DNA of 64,000 nt, taken from the NCBI RefSeq assembly GCF_004340205.1, contig NZ_SLWB01000002.1, positions 1 to 64,000 of the forward strand, in the 5' to 3' direction. This document shows, one piece after another, positions 1 through 7,910 of the stretch (position 1 is its first letter; every line of letters begins with the position of its first letter). The DNA is from Acetobacteroides hydrogenigenes. GTDB lineage: Bacteria; Bacteroidota; Bacteroidia; Bacteroidales; ZOR0009. Both the position numbers and the translations under genes were made by a program. The notes beneath the pieces are model-generated. The model saw nothing but the letters and a program-made list of their open reading frames with translations. It made no database searches and was not told the origin of the DNA.

Positions 1-58
1 CGCTCCCGTTCCCTTCCGTGCCACTCTTCAGCGGCGCCGTTGTTCCCGATTGCGGATG

Positions 59-66
59 CAAAAGTA
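59..66 (-). promoter_or_regulatory. Bacteroidota -7 promoter box reading out of the window
   Basis: The minus strand reads TACTTTTG, an exact match to the Bacteroidota consensus TAnnTTTG. The transcript would run left and leave the window, so the gene it serves is not visible. Confidence 0.5.
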
Positions 67-404
67 CGCCCTTTTTCCGAACCTGCAAGCCCTACACCAT
101 ACTTTACCGCGTTAACGAACGTTGCACGCCTTAGGAAGAGGGCGTTGGAGGGGAAAGTTTTTTGTTCTGCTACCGCTTATGCCGTTTGGGATGCTGTGGA
201 TAGGCTGCTTTTGCAGATTTCTGTAGCGAATTTTGGCTATCGCCCCTACTCTATCTCCTACCTAAGCAAATATATCTGGGATTATTGCTGGATTAAATCG
301 AGCAAATATCCTTCTATAAAGCATGAAAAGTGATGACGAAAGGTTCTCCTTTGTCACATCTTAATAAAAGCACCGTTATAAACGAAGAAAAATATTTTCA
401 TCAT

Positions 405-441
405 GAGAGGGGGGATCTTCTCTTTTAGGTGTCATAGAGGT
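405..441 (+). promoter_or_regulatory. G-rich leader motif upstream of the ECF sigma gene
   Basis: A run GAGAGGGGGGATCTTCTC is followed by TTTTAGGTGTCATAGAGG. Closely similar blocks occur at 7619-7662 and 7844-7879, ahead of two other genes of the same locus. Shared placement suggests a common regulatory site or RNA leader; the mechanism is inferred only. Confidence 0.4.
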
Positions 442-491
442 GAATTGGAGGTAAACCGATTATTGATACTTTTGGGATTCAAACGAACTAA

Positions 492-1061
492 GTGAGCGAA
501 CAGGAGCTAATAGCAGGTATAGCCAAGGGTAGAGAGGATGCTTTTGAAGTGGTTTTCAGGGCATACTACGCGGCGCTATGCACCTATGCCAACTCGCTGC
601 TGAAGGATCCTGCCGAAGCCGAAGAGGTGGTACAGGGAACTTTCCTTTCCCTGTGGGAGAGCCGTCAAGGGCTCGATATCCACACCTCGCTGAAGTCCTA
701 CCTCTACCGTGCGGTGCACAACACCTGTCTGAATAGGCTAAAGCACTACAAGGTACGCCAAGCTCACGGCACAGAATATAAGAGCACGAATAGCGAAGCA
801 GTAGATGCTACTATAGAGCAGGTGCAGGGCAGCGAACTTGAGCGACAGATTGCAACGGCCATTGAGAAGCTTCCAAACCAGTGCCAGACGGTATTTAGGC
901 TCAGCCGCCAGCAGGGATTCTCGTACGCCGAGATTGCCGAGCAGCTGGGAGTTTCGGTTAAGGCGGTTGATAAGCAGATTGTTCGGGCACTTAGAATCCT
1001 TAGAGAAGAACTACGGGACTACCTTCCAGCAATACTCATTCTCATCATGTTTAAAAACTAA
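492..1061 (+). CDS. ECF (FecI-like) RNA polymerase sigma factor
   Basis: An extracytoplasmic-function sigma factor that would direct RNA polymerase to a small regulon. The 189-residue product has sigma region 2 near residues 8-75 (DPAEAEEVVQGTFLSLWE) and a region 4 helix-turn-helix near 115-175 (SYAEIAEQLGVSVKAVDKQI), the usual length for the family. The start is GTG. It is followed 12 bp later by a FecR-type anti-sigma gene, so the pair is a standard cell-surface-signalling module of Bacteroidota. The upstream leader shares a motif with two later genes, consistent with a common regulon. The family call is firm; the regulon is inferred from neighbours. Confidence 0.92.
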   Translation: MSEQELIAGIAKGREDAFEVVFRAYYAALCTYANSLLKDPAEAEEVVQGTFLSLWESRQGLDIHTSLKSYLYRAVHNTCLNRLKHYKVRQAHGTEYKSTNSEAVDATIEQVQGSELERQIATAIEKLPNQCQTVFRLSRQQGFSYAEIAEQLGVSVKAVDKQIVRALRILREELRDYLPAILILIMFKN

Positions 1062-1073
1062 ACCGAAGCAGAG

Positions 1074-2075
1074 TTGACTGATGATAGCAAACATATCGAC
1101 TACCTAATAGCCCGCTACCTGAGCGGTGAGGCATCGGCTGAAGAGCGGACGGAGGTGGAGCGCTGGTGCGCCGAATCGGAAGAGCATAAGGCTTACTTCG
1201 AGGAACTACGGTTGATCTTCGACCGTGCGGCAACGTTGGAGACAGATACCCAGTTTGACGTTGATGCTGCATGGAACCACATTGCCCCTCAGCTGAAACG
1301 ATCGAAAAGGATCGACTTTAGGCAGCGATCGTGGATGACGTGGGCTTCGGTGGCTGCATCGGTAGCTATACTTATTGGCGTATGGGTAGGCATTGCCCGA
1401 TATGAAATGTTGGGTAAGGATGAGCAATCCATTGAGCTAGCTGCAAATAACATTTCTAAGAAGGTGCTTCTCCCCGATAACTCTAAAGTAGAAGTAGAGC
1501 CTAACAGCCGCATCATCTACGCCGAGGGTTTTGGCAAAACCAACCGTGAGGTAACGCTGGTAGGCAACGCCTCTTTTGATGTACACCACCAGAGCGGTCC
1601 TGCCTTTACGGTTAGGGCAAGCGGAACCTTCATCAAGGATATAGGAACAGCCTTTAGGGTGAAAACGGATGGTGATACCTCTGTTGTGGAGGTGTACGTC
1701 AAAACGGGATCGGTGGTGTTCTATACAGAAAACAACCGAGGAATAATATTAAAGCAAGGAGAAACAGGTATCTACAACAAGATTACCAAGGAGTTTACCA
1801 AGACTGAGCCTGCCAAACCGGAGAATCCGCCTGCTGTTGTTAAGGCCTTCAACTTTCAGGAAACGCCTCTTAGCGAAGTGATAGATCTCCTGCAAAAGGC
1901 CTACAACGTTAGAATTTCCTTGAGCAACCCTAAGCTGGGCAGCTGCACCATCAGCGTAAGATTTGAAAACGAAGATATTGATACCATAATAGAGATCGTA
2001 GCCGAAACGCTTAACATGAAGGTTGAACGGAAGAACAAAGGCTACCTGCTAATCGGAGAAGAATGCTCGAAATAA
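1074..2075 (+). CDS. FecR-like anti-sigma factor
   Basis: An inner-membrane anti-sigma factor that holds the preceding sigma factor and receives a periplasmic signal. Of 333 residues, about 1-85 are cytoplasmic (YLIARYLSGEASAEE is typical), 90-109 form one transmembrane helix, about 125-225 are the FecR domain, and 255-330 are the DUF4974 domain that contacts STN domains. The start is TTG at 1074, chosen because the next residues match the family N-terminus and a purine-rich stretch precedes it. Its end overlaps the next gene by 13 bp, so translation of the two is probably coupled. Confidence 0.92.
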   Translation: MTDDSKHIDYLIARYLSGEASAEERTEVERWCAESEEHKAYFEELRLIFDRAATLETDTQFDVDAAWNHIAPQLKRSKRIDFRQRSWMTWASVAASVAILIGVWVGIARYEMLGKDEQSIELAANNISKKVLLPDNSKVEVEPNSRIIYAEGFGKTNREVTLVGNASFDVHHQSGPAFTVRASGTFIKDIGTAFRVKTDGDTSVVEVYVKTGSVVFYTENNRGIILKQGETGIYNKITKEFTKTEPAKPENPPAVVKAFNFQETPLSEVIDLLQKAYNVRISLSNPKLGSCTISVRFENEDIDTIIEIVAETLNMKVERKNKGYLLIGEECSK

Positions 2076-4048
2076 TACGCAAAGGGGTAGGATTGGCAAT
2101 CCTGTCCTTTTCCTTTATTGCCACAACTACAAAGCTGCAGGCCCAGAACCAAGTTCCATCGGCGCTAGAGCGCATCGTATCGGTTAACATCTACAACGAG
2201 CCTGCAAAAGGAATGCTCGATCTGATAGGAAAACAGACCAACGTGGTTTTCTCCTACTCTCCAAAGGTATTGGAGAATAGGCCTCCCATTACCCTAGAAG
2301 CCGAAAAACAGTCCATTCGTTTGGTGCTGTTTACGGCCTTTGGCGAAACGGTGAAGATGAAGAGCCGCGGCAAGTATATTATCCTTACCGATAACAGAAA
2401 CGAATTGAAACAACCCTTTGGGGATAAGCCTCAAGTAATCGAGGGGTACATCACCAACCCTAAAACAGGCGAAGCGGTAAGCAACGCCACCGTTTACGAC
2501 CAGAAGCTGCTGCTGTCGGCCGTTACCGACGAGTACGGCTACTTTAAGGTGGAGGTTCCATACGGTGAACTATCCAAGCAACTACAGGTTAAGAAGCAGG
2601 GTTTTGCCGATACCACCATCGTACCAACTTCCAACAGCAGCTTCGTTCTGCTCAAGCTACCAGCTACCGCACTCGATCATCTAAAGGATATATCGAAAAA
2701 GGGAGAAACTTTTATTACAAAGACCTTCCCCAAGTGGCTGCTGTCCGATAGACAAAAAACCAACAGCCTCAACGTGGGCGATACCATCTACCGAAACTGG
2801 CAGGTATCGCTTTTACCCTACATAGGTACCAATCGCCAGCTATCGGGGAATGTTGTGAATAAGTATTCGTACAACATCTTTGCCGGCTACTCGATGGGCG
2901 TTCGCGTGATGGAGGTCAGCAGCGGCGTTAATATCGTTCGGGGTGATGCCCGCTACTTTATGGCCGGTGGTGCCAACTACGTGGGAGGGCACATGAAGGG
3001 GGTGCAGCTGGCCAACGTGTTTAACCGTACCCAATCGGTTAACGGGGTACAGGCGGCTGGCCTATTCAACTACGTAGCAGGTAACGTACAAGGCGTGCAG
3101 CTGGCAGGCGTATTCAACCATACCGTCCAAACGCTAACGGGTACACAGGTTAGCGGAGTACTCAACAAGGCCGATACGGCCATAGGAACTCAGGTAAGCG
3201 GGGTTCTGTGCAGGGCACGCTTTTTAAACGGAACTCAGGCAAGCGGAGTGGCCAACATCGCCAAGGGTACCGCCAAACCGGGTCAGGTGGCAGGGGTGGT
3301 AAACTATATCGACGGATCGATATCGGGCGTACAGCTGGCAGGTGTGGCCAATACCGCTAAACAGGTTGTTGGTATGCAGGCAAGCGGAGTGGCCAACCGA
3401 GCAGAAACCATCCGGGGTGCGCAGCTTAGCGGGATCTACAATCAAGCCGATACGGTGATAGGCATTCAATCAAGCGGAATCATAAACAGGACAAAAGTTC
3501 TAAAAGGAGCACAGTTCGGACTTGTGAACCTAACCGACTCGGGCGATGGAGTTGCCTTTGGACTATTCTGCTACAATAAAAAAGGCATACACCAGTTAGA
3601 GGTCGCGGCCGATGAGCTCTTCTACACCAACATCACCTTCCGCACGGGCAGCCGTCGTTTTCACAACCTCCTAACGGTGGGCGTTCGACCCGATAACCTA
3701 GGAAGCCATACGCTATGGACGTACGGCTACGGTTTTGGAACCAGCCTTTCGCTATACAAGGGCATGATGCTGGATGCCGACCTGTACTCCAACAACGTGA
3801 TCGCAGGGGGCAACGCATCCGACGAGAATCAGCTCTACAGGATATACCTAGGCTTCGACAAAAGAATTGGTAGGAAAACATCGCTGGCCTTCGGCATTAC
3901 CACCAACCTTTTTACCTACAAGGACACTCCGCTTAACAACGGTAAGATGCTTTCTGATGCCGTTCCCTACACCCTTTGGAATAAGATGGGAGATGATGGT
4001 CGAACCTTTTGCGGTTGGATTGGCGGACGGGTAGCACTGCGATTCTAG
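2063..4048 (+). CDS. STN-domain outer-membrane protein with LA_2272-like surface repeats
   Basis: The 661-residue product starts with a signal peptide (1-28). An STN domain follows (about 38-110), then a carboxypeptidase-regulatory-like beta domain (about 126-197) and ten or more degenerate repeats of about 19-21 residues of the form GVQLAGVFN (about 305-495). It ends in a beta-rich module that finishes in aromatic F. STN domains normally sit at the N-terminus of TonB receptors and signal to FecR proteins; here no plug or receptor barrel is visible. The position directly after fecR, with a 13-bp overlap, suggests it is the signal transducer for that anti-sigma factor. The repeat family resembles LA_2272 surface-repeat proteins. 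A shorter paralogue lies at 7911-9092 with a near-identical C-terminus (GWIGGRVALR). Domain calls are from visible sequence; the signalling role is inference. Confidence 0.8.
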   Translation: MLEIIRKGVGLAILSFSFIATTTKLQAQNQVPSALERIVSVNIYNEPAKGMLDLIGKQTNVVFSYSPKVLENRPPITLEAEKQSIRLVLFTAFGETVKMKSRGKYIILTDNRNELKQPFGDKPQVIEGYITNPKTGEAVSNATVYDQKLLLSAVTDEYGYFKVEVPYGELSKQLQVKKQGFADTTIVPTSNSSFVLLKLPATALDHLKDISKKGETFITKTFPKWLLSDRQKTNSLNVGDTIYRNWQVSLLPYIGTNRQLSGNVVNKYSYNIFAGYSMGVRVMEVSSGVNIVRGDARYFMAGGANYVGGHMKGVQLANVFNRTQSVNGVQAAGLFNYVAGNVQGVQLAGVFNHTVQTLTGTQVSGVLNKADTAIGTQVSGVLCRARFLNGTQASGVANIAKGTAKPGQVAGVVNYIDGSISGVQLAGVANTAKQVVGMQASGVANRAETIRGAQLSGIYNQADTVIGIQSSGIINRTKVLKGAQFGLVNLTDSGDGVAFGLFCYNKKGIHQLEVAADELFYTNITFRTGSRRFHNLLTVGVRPDNLGSHTLWTYGYGFGTSLSLYKGMMLDADLYSNNVIAGGNASDENQLYRIYLGFDKRIGRKTSLAFGITTNLFTYKDTPLNNGKMLSDAVPYTLWNKMGDDGRTFCGWIGGRVALRF

Positions 4049-4091
4049 GGAATACTTTGCATCTTGTTCTAAATTCAGATTTAAATTCGGC

Positions 4092-4099
4092 TACCTTTG
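4092..4099 (+). promoter_or_regulatory. -7 promoter box for the DUF3142-like lipoprotein gene
   Basis: TACCTTTG matches TAnnTTTG exactly and lies about 27 bp upstream of the ATG pair at 4126/4129. It supports the short start rather than the longer frame beginning at 4009. Confidence 0.55.
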
Positions 4100-4125
4100 C
4101 CTTACAGTTAGTAGAATTCGGGATA

Positions 4126-5172
4126 ATGATGAGTAAGGAGCAAAGAAACTATTGGAAATGTCTTTTAAGAAGAGTTGCTATTGCTCTTTTTACTGCCACC
4201 CTCCTTGCCTCCTGCAATAGAGAACCACGCCCCGAGGTATCCTTCTACTACTGGAAAAGCCGCTTCACTTTAGGTAAGACCGAAAGGAAAGTCCTCGAGG
4301 CCAACAACGTCCAAAAGCTGTACGTTCGCTACTTCGATATCGATATCCACCCATACATTGGCAGCGCAACGCCTATAGCCATCATCAAAGGCGACAGTTT
4401 ACCCCAATGCTCCATCTTTCCGGTAGTATTTATAAAGAATAGGGTATTCGACAATGCCAGCAACCAAGAAGTGGATACGCTTTGCCGTAAAGTGGCGCAG
4501 CTGGTTGCCGACATCAACCAAAACTTTGGCATAAAACCCACAGAGATGCAGTTCGACTGCGATTGGACGGTAAAAACTAAGAATGCCTACTTCTATTTCC
4601 TAAAAAAGTACCGAGCGTTAACCGGACAAACGCTATCGGCCACCATCCGCCTTCACCAGGTGAAGTACCCCAACAGAACGGGCGTACCACCAGTTAACAA
4701 GGGCGTGCTGATGTACTACAATATGGGCAGGATTAGCTCCGATGGCCGTTGCTCCATCTACGATAGGAACGTTGCACAGAAGTATACCGGCTCGCTAGGC
4801 AGTTACCCGCTACCGCTAGACGTTGCGCTACCCATATTTACGTGGGGCATCCAAATACGGCAGAACATGGTGGTGCACCTGCTAAACAAGATGAACGAGG
4901 GGCACTTTGCCAACGATCCGCACTTTAAAAAGATGGATGACTATCGCTACCGTGTCGTAGCGCCCTGCTTTAAAGGCGGCTACTACTTTAAGCGGGGCGA
5001 CGAGGTGAAGATCGAAAGCATCTCGCGCAGCAACCTCCGACAAATGGTAAAGGAAATCGCGCAAAGCCTCAAAGGCCACCCTCAAAACCTAATTTTTTAC
5101 GATCTAGATTCTGTTAATATCAAGCAATATGAAGTTGAAATCTACCAAAAGCTGGCAAATCGTATGCGCTAG
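4126..5172 (+). CDS. Lipoprotein resembling the DUF3142 family
   Basis: A predicted outer-membrane-type lipoprotein of 348 residues. After a short basic segment there is a hydrophobic signal ending in the lipobox LLASC, so the mature protein starts at that cysteine. The body (YYWKSRF, QFDCDW, LSATIRLHQVKYP, LMYYNMG) resembles DUF3142, probably a TIM-barrel, glycoside-hydrolase-like fold of unknown activity. The start at 4126 (a second ATG follows at 4129) is preferred because the frame upstream overlaps the previous gene and lacks a signal peptide, and because a -7 box lies just upstream. Its end overlaps the next gene by 44 bp. Family assignment is from memory of conserved motifs and is moderate. 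Confidence 0.65.
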   Translation: MMSKEQRNYWKCLLRRVAIALFTATLLASCNREPRPEVSFYYWKSRFTLGKTERKVLEANNVQKLYVRYFDIDIHPYIGSATPIAIIKGDSLPQCSIFPVVFIKNRVFDNASNQEVDTLCRKVAQLVADINQNFGIKPTEMQFDCDWTVKTKNAYFYFLKKYRALTGQTLSATIRLHQVKYPNRTGVPPVNKGVLMYYNMGRISSDGRCSIYDRNVAQKYTGSLGSYPLPLDVALPIFTWGIQIRQNMVVHLLNKMNEGHFANDPHFKKMDDYRYRVVAPCFKGGYYFKRGDEVKIESISRSNLRQMVKEIAQSLKGHPQNLIFYDLDSVNIKQYEVEIYQKLANRMR

Positions 5173-7369
5173 CCTGCTGCTTCTAGCAGCCTCGTACGGT
5201 ATTGTACGCGCTTGCGCAGGTGGCGACTGGGGCGAAGCCTACACCTCGAACTACACGCCCGAGGTGTTTGTTACCGACACTACCCAAACCCCATTCTTCT
5301 ACACCTGGCTTTTCTACTATCAGATAGGATTCGATACCCAGCACAACGAGCGCTTCAACGCCACCAACGTGGCCGATTGGAACAAGTACCTAAAGGGTTC
5401 GATAGATTCCCCATCGATCGACTACCTTCTAAACAGGGCTAATGATGCCTCCATAGGTAGGTTTGCTGACTTTTTCGATGGTAAGGCGCTGCCCGACTCC
5501 CTAAAGCTAAAAGTGAAGGGGTTAAGCAGGAGCAATTCTCAGCACAAAGAGTTCATCCTCTACCTAAGCTACGCCAAAAAGTGCGAACAGTACGCCGTGT
5601 TCTACAACGACTACTACTGGGAGGCCAAACGCACGCTTCCTAGCAAGGCAAAGCTGGGCGAACTCGAAAAGCAGCTGCGAACAGGCTTCGAAAAGAGTAC
5701 CGACCAATTCCTAAAGGAACGATACTGGTTTCAGCTGGTACGCTACTACTTCTTCTACGATTCGGAGAAGTGTATTGCCGAGTTCGAAAATAACCGATCG
5801 ATGCTTTCGCCAAGCACTATGTACTACCGAACCATGGCGTACGCCGCCGGAGCCTACTACGCTACCGGAAAGTTCAGCATTGCCAACTACTACTACAGCC
5901 TCATTTACGATGGCAGTAGCCAGCTAAAGATGGTGGCCCACTCCAGCTTCCACCCTCAAGAAGAAAGCGACTGGAAGCAAACGCTCAACCTATGCAAAAG
6001 CAAAGAGGAACGCATTACCCTCTGGCAGCTACTAGGAATAAGCTACGCCGACGAGGTACGCTCGATGAAGGAGATATACAAGCTATCGCCTCGTAGCAGT
6101 AAGCTAGACCTGCTGCTAACCCGCTTTGTAAACAAGCAAGAAACCGGAAATCCATACAGTCAAAATAGCGACTCGGTTAAGAAAGCCGTTGCACAGGATA
6201 TCAGCTGGTGCCAACAGGTTGCCAACGATGGAAAAACCTCGAATCCATTTCTATGGAACGTATCGGCCGGCTACCTGTCGTTTCTAATGGGCGACTACCC
6301 AAAATCGGCTCAGTACTACCAAAAGGCTGCTAAGAGCACTCCCAACAATACCCTTGCCCAAAGCCAGCTTCGCCTGCTTTCGTTGCTTACCAACATTAAG
6401 CTGCTGCCCAAGATCACGCCATCCAACGAGCAATCGCTATTGGCCGATCTACAGTGGCTGTATGCGCTTTCGGAAAATAGCGTCGATCCTCGCTTCCGCT
6501 ACTACAACGCGCAGAGTTGGGTAAAAACGGAGCTGTCAAAGAAGTATATGGAGCAGGGAGACTTCGTTAAGGCGGAATGCTTCTCAACCAGCAGCGCCTT
6601 CTACGCCAGCAACGATAACGTTGAACGGATGAAAGCCTTTTTCCAAAATCCAAAAGCGAATGCCTACGAAAAATTCTGCATGGAGATGAGCGAAAAGAAG
6701 CTAGCCGACCTGTGGGAGTACCAAGCCATACGTGCAGCCTATAGCGACAGCCTCGATAAGGCCATTACCCTGATGGAGAATGCTGGGAAAACTAGCACGC
6801 TACCCGGCAACCCATTTGTTGGACGAAAAAACGACTGCCACGACTGCGATCACGCTGCACCACAAAAGGTGACGTACACCAAAATGTCGTTCCTTAAAAG
6901 GCTAAAGGAGCATGAAGCTGCCATTGAAGCCGGAAACAACGTGCACGCCAACGCCTTTACTGTGGCCAACGCCTTCTACAACATGAGCCACTTCGGAAAC
7001 GCCAGAGCCTTCTACGAAGGTAGCGTTATAGGTGCAGGCCACTATGCCCCTTACGCCATTCCAGACGAGTTTATTGCCATGCTTACCTCCAACAAAATGG
7101 CCGTGAAGTACTACCAGATAGCTCTAAAAAGCGCAACCAACAACGAGCAAAAGGCAAAATGTCTATTTATGATGGCCAAGTGCGAGCGCAACGAGTGGTA
7201 CAACTCCACCCTGTACAGCAACAAGGAAAATGAGTACCGCTACGATGCCAACCAGCCCGACTTCATCATGTGGGATAGCTTTAAGGCGCTAAAGGCCTAC
7301 AAGAATACCAAGTTCTACAATGAGGTAATAAACGAATGCGGATACTTCCGTAAGCTGATTCGCGGCTAG
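5129..7369 (+). CDS. Secreted TPR-like protein of unknown function
   Basis: A 746-residue exported protein with an N-terminal signal segment (about 1-28, ending near VRACAGG). The signature CAGGDWGEAYTSNYTPEVF is common to Bacteroidota proteins of this kind. The rest is helical with TPR-like pairs, for example GDYPKSAQYYQKAAK near residue 390. A CHDCDH motif near 571-576 could bind metal. The start overlaps the upstream lipoprotein gene by 44 bp, so the two are co-translated and probably act together. No catalytic motif is recognised. A terminator follows directly. Confidence 0.7.
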   Translation: MKLKSTKSWQIVCASLLLLAASYGIVRACAGGDWGEAYTSNYTPEVFVTDTTQTPFFYTWLFYYQIGFDTQHNERFNATNVADWNKYLKGSIDSPSIDYLLNRANDASIGRFADFFDGKALPDSLKLKVKGLSRSNSQHKEFILYLSYAKKCEQYAVFYNDYYWEAKRTLPSKAKLGELEKQLRTGFEKSTDQFLKERYWFQLVRYYFFYDSEKCIAEFENNRSMLSPSTMYYRTMAYAAGAYYATGKFSIANYYYSLIYDGSSQLKMVAHSSFHPQEESDWKQTLNLCKSKEERITLWQLLGISYADEVRSMKEIYKLSPRSSKLDLLLTRFVNKQETGNPYSQNSDSVKKAVAQDISWCQQVANDGKTSNPFLWNVSAGYLSFLMGDYPKSAQYYQKAAKSTPNNTLAQSQLRLLSLLTNIKLLPKITPSNEQSLLADLQWLYALSENSVDPRFRYYNAQSWVKTELSKKYMEQGDFVKAECFSTSSAFYASNDNVERMKAFFQNPKANAYEKFCMEMSEKKLADLWEYQAIRAAYSDSLDKAITLMENAGKTSTLPGNPFVGRKNDCHDCDHAAPQKVTYTKMSFLKRLKEHEAAIEAGNNVHANAFTVANAFYNMSHFGNARAFYEGSVIGAGHYAPYAIPDEFIAMLTSNKMAVKYYQIALKSATNNEQKAKCLFMMAKCERNEWYNSTLYSNKENEYRYDANQPDFIMWDSFKALKAYKNTKFYNEVINECGYFRKLIRG

Positions 7370-7394
7370 CATTCGTTCCTATAATAGTACTGCC

Positions 7395-7426
7395 ACTCCC
7401 GAGATACCCTCTCGGGAGTTTTTTTA
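7395..7426 (+). terminator. Intrinsic terminator after the TPR-like gene
   Basis: ACTCCCGAG and CTCGGGAGT form a 9-bp perfect stem with a 7-nt loop, followed by a run of T. It ends the operon that begins with the sigma factor or with the promoter at 4092. Confidence 0.85.
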
Positions 7427-7430
7427 TCCA

Positions 7431-7565
7431 GAGATTTCGCTTTTAAAATCAGTCCACTCCAATTCGAAGGTTATCCCCCGCCTGCAGGGGATAACCTTTG
7501 TGCTACGAAATACGGATCCCTTTACGGCTACATCTTTTATGGACGATAGATTTATTAAAAGCGCC
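7431..7565. repeat. Internally deleted copy of the MITE-like element
   Basis: The ends (GATTTCGCTTTTAAAA and TTATTAAAAGCGC) and the outer flanks match the longer elements at 9171, 42134 and 54058. The middle is reduced to one palindrome, AAGGTTATCCCC ... GGGGATAACCTT, with a 12-bp perfect stem. It looks like a deletion between the two inner palindromes of a full copy. Confidence 0.65.
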
Positions 7566-7612
7566 ACCCCTGCTTTTTTATCTACCTAGGTTTACAGATA
7601 GCTTAAAATATC

Positions 7613-7659
7613 TGCTCCTAAAGAGGGGGAGACTCTCCCCTTAAGGTGTCTTAGGAGCA
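7613..7659 (+). promoter_or_regulatory. Structured leader ahead of the 44-residue ORF
   Basis: TGCTCCTAA and TTAGGAGCA form a 9-bp outer stem enclosing an inner GGGGAG/CTCCCC hairpin. The enclosed and adjoining sequence matches the leader motif at 405-441. It could be an RNA hairpin or a DNA operator. Confidence 0.45.
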
Positions 7660-7679
7660 AATACCAAACACAAGTAAAC

Positions 7680-7814
7680 ATGCAACACCTATCGCTCACC
7701 CTACATCACATCGGCAAACAGATAGACTTTATAGCTTACCAGCTACACCTAACAGCCAGCGTTATCTACACCATTGCCTCCTACTATGCGGCAAAACTCT
7801 TCCTAGAATGGTAA
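7680..7814 (+). CDS. Small ORF of 44 residues, possible leader peptide
   Basis: The frame encodes 44 residues beginning MQHLSLTLHHIGKQ and ending AAKLFLEW, with a mildly hydrophobic second half. It has an ATG start and a clear stop, and sits between two hairpins: the structured leader at 7613-7659 and CCCCTCC/GGAGGGG at 7821-7850. I recognise no family. It may be a small membrane peptide or a leader peptide for the downstream LA_2272-like gene, or it may be chance. Confidence 0.35.
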   Translation: MQHLSLTLHHIGKQIDFIAYQLHLTASVIYTIASYYAAKLFLEW

Positions 7815-7820
7815 AACAAG

Positions 7821-7879
7821 CCCCTCCTAAACTTTTTTTACGATGGAGGGGGGAGGATAGCCAGCAGAGTTGTCATAGA
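7821..7879 (+). promoter_or_regulatory. Hairpin plus repeated leader motif upstream of the second LA_2272-like gene
   Basis: CCCCTCC (7821-7827) pairs with GGAGGGG (7844-7850). The following GGGGGGAGG ... GTCATAGAG block resembles the motif at 405-441. It lies about 31 bp before the ATG at 7911. Confidence 0.4.
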
Positions 7880-7910
7880 GCTATAAGAAAAAAACCAAAT
7901 CAACAGGCTT

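Larger units (their letters stand above)
1..491. other. Intergenic region without a supported gene
   Basis: No convincing coding sequence is visible. A 97-codon open frame from 40 to 333 has no recognisable domain and overlaps a clear minus-strand promoter box. The right part (405-441) carries a G-rich leader motif that recurs further along the locus. Confidence 0.6.

Noticed and set aside
40-333. 97-residue open frame near the left edge
   Set aside because: No domain, no ribosome-binding site and a minus-strand promoter box within it.
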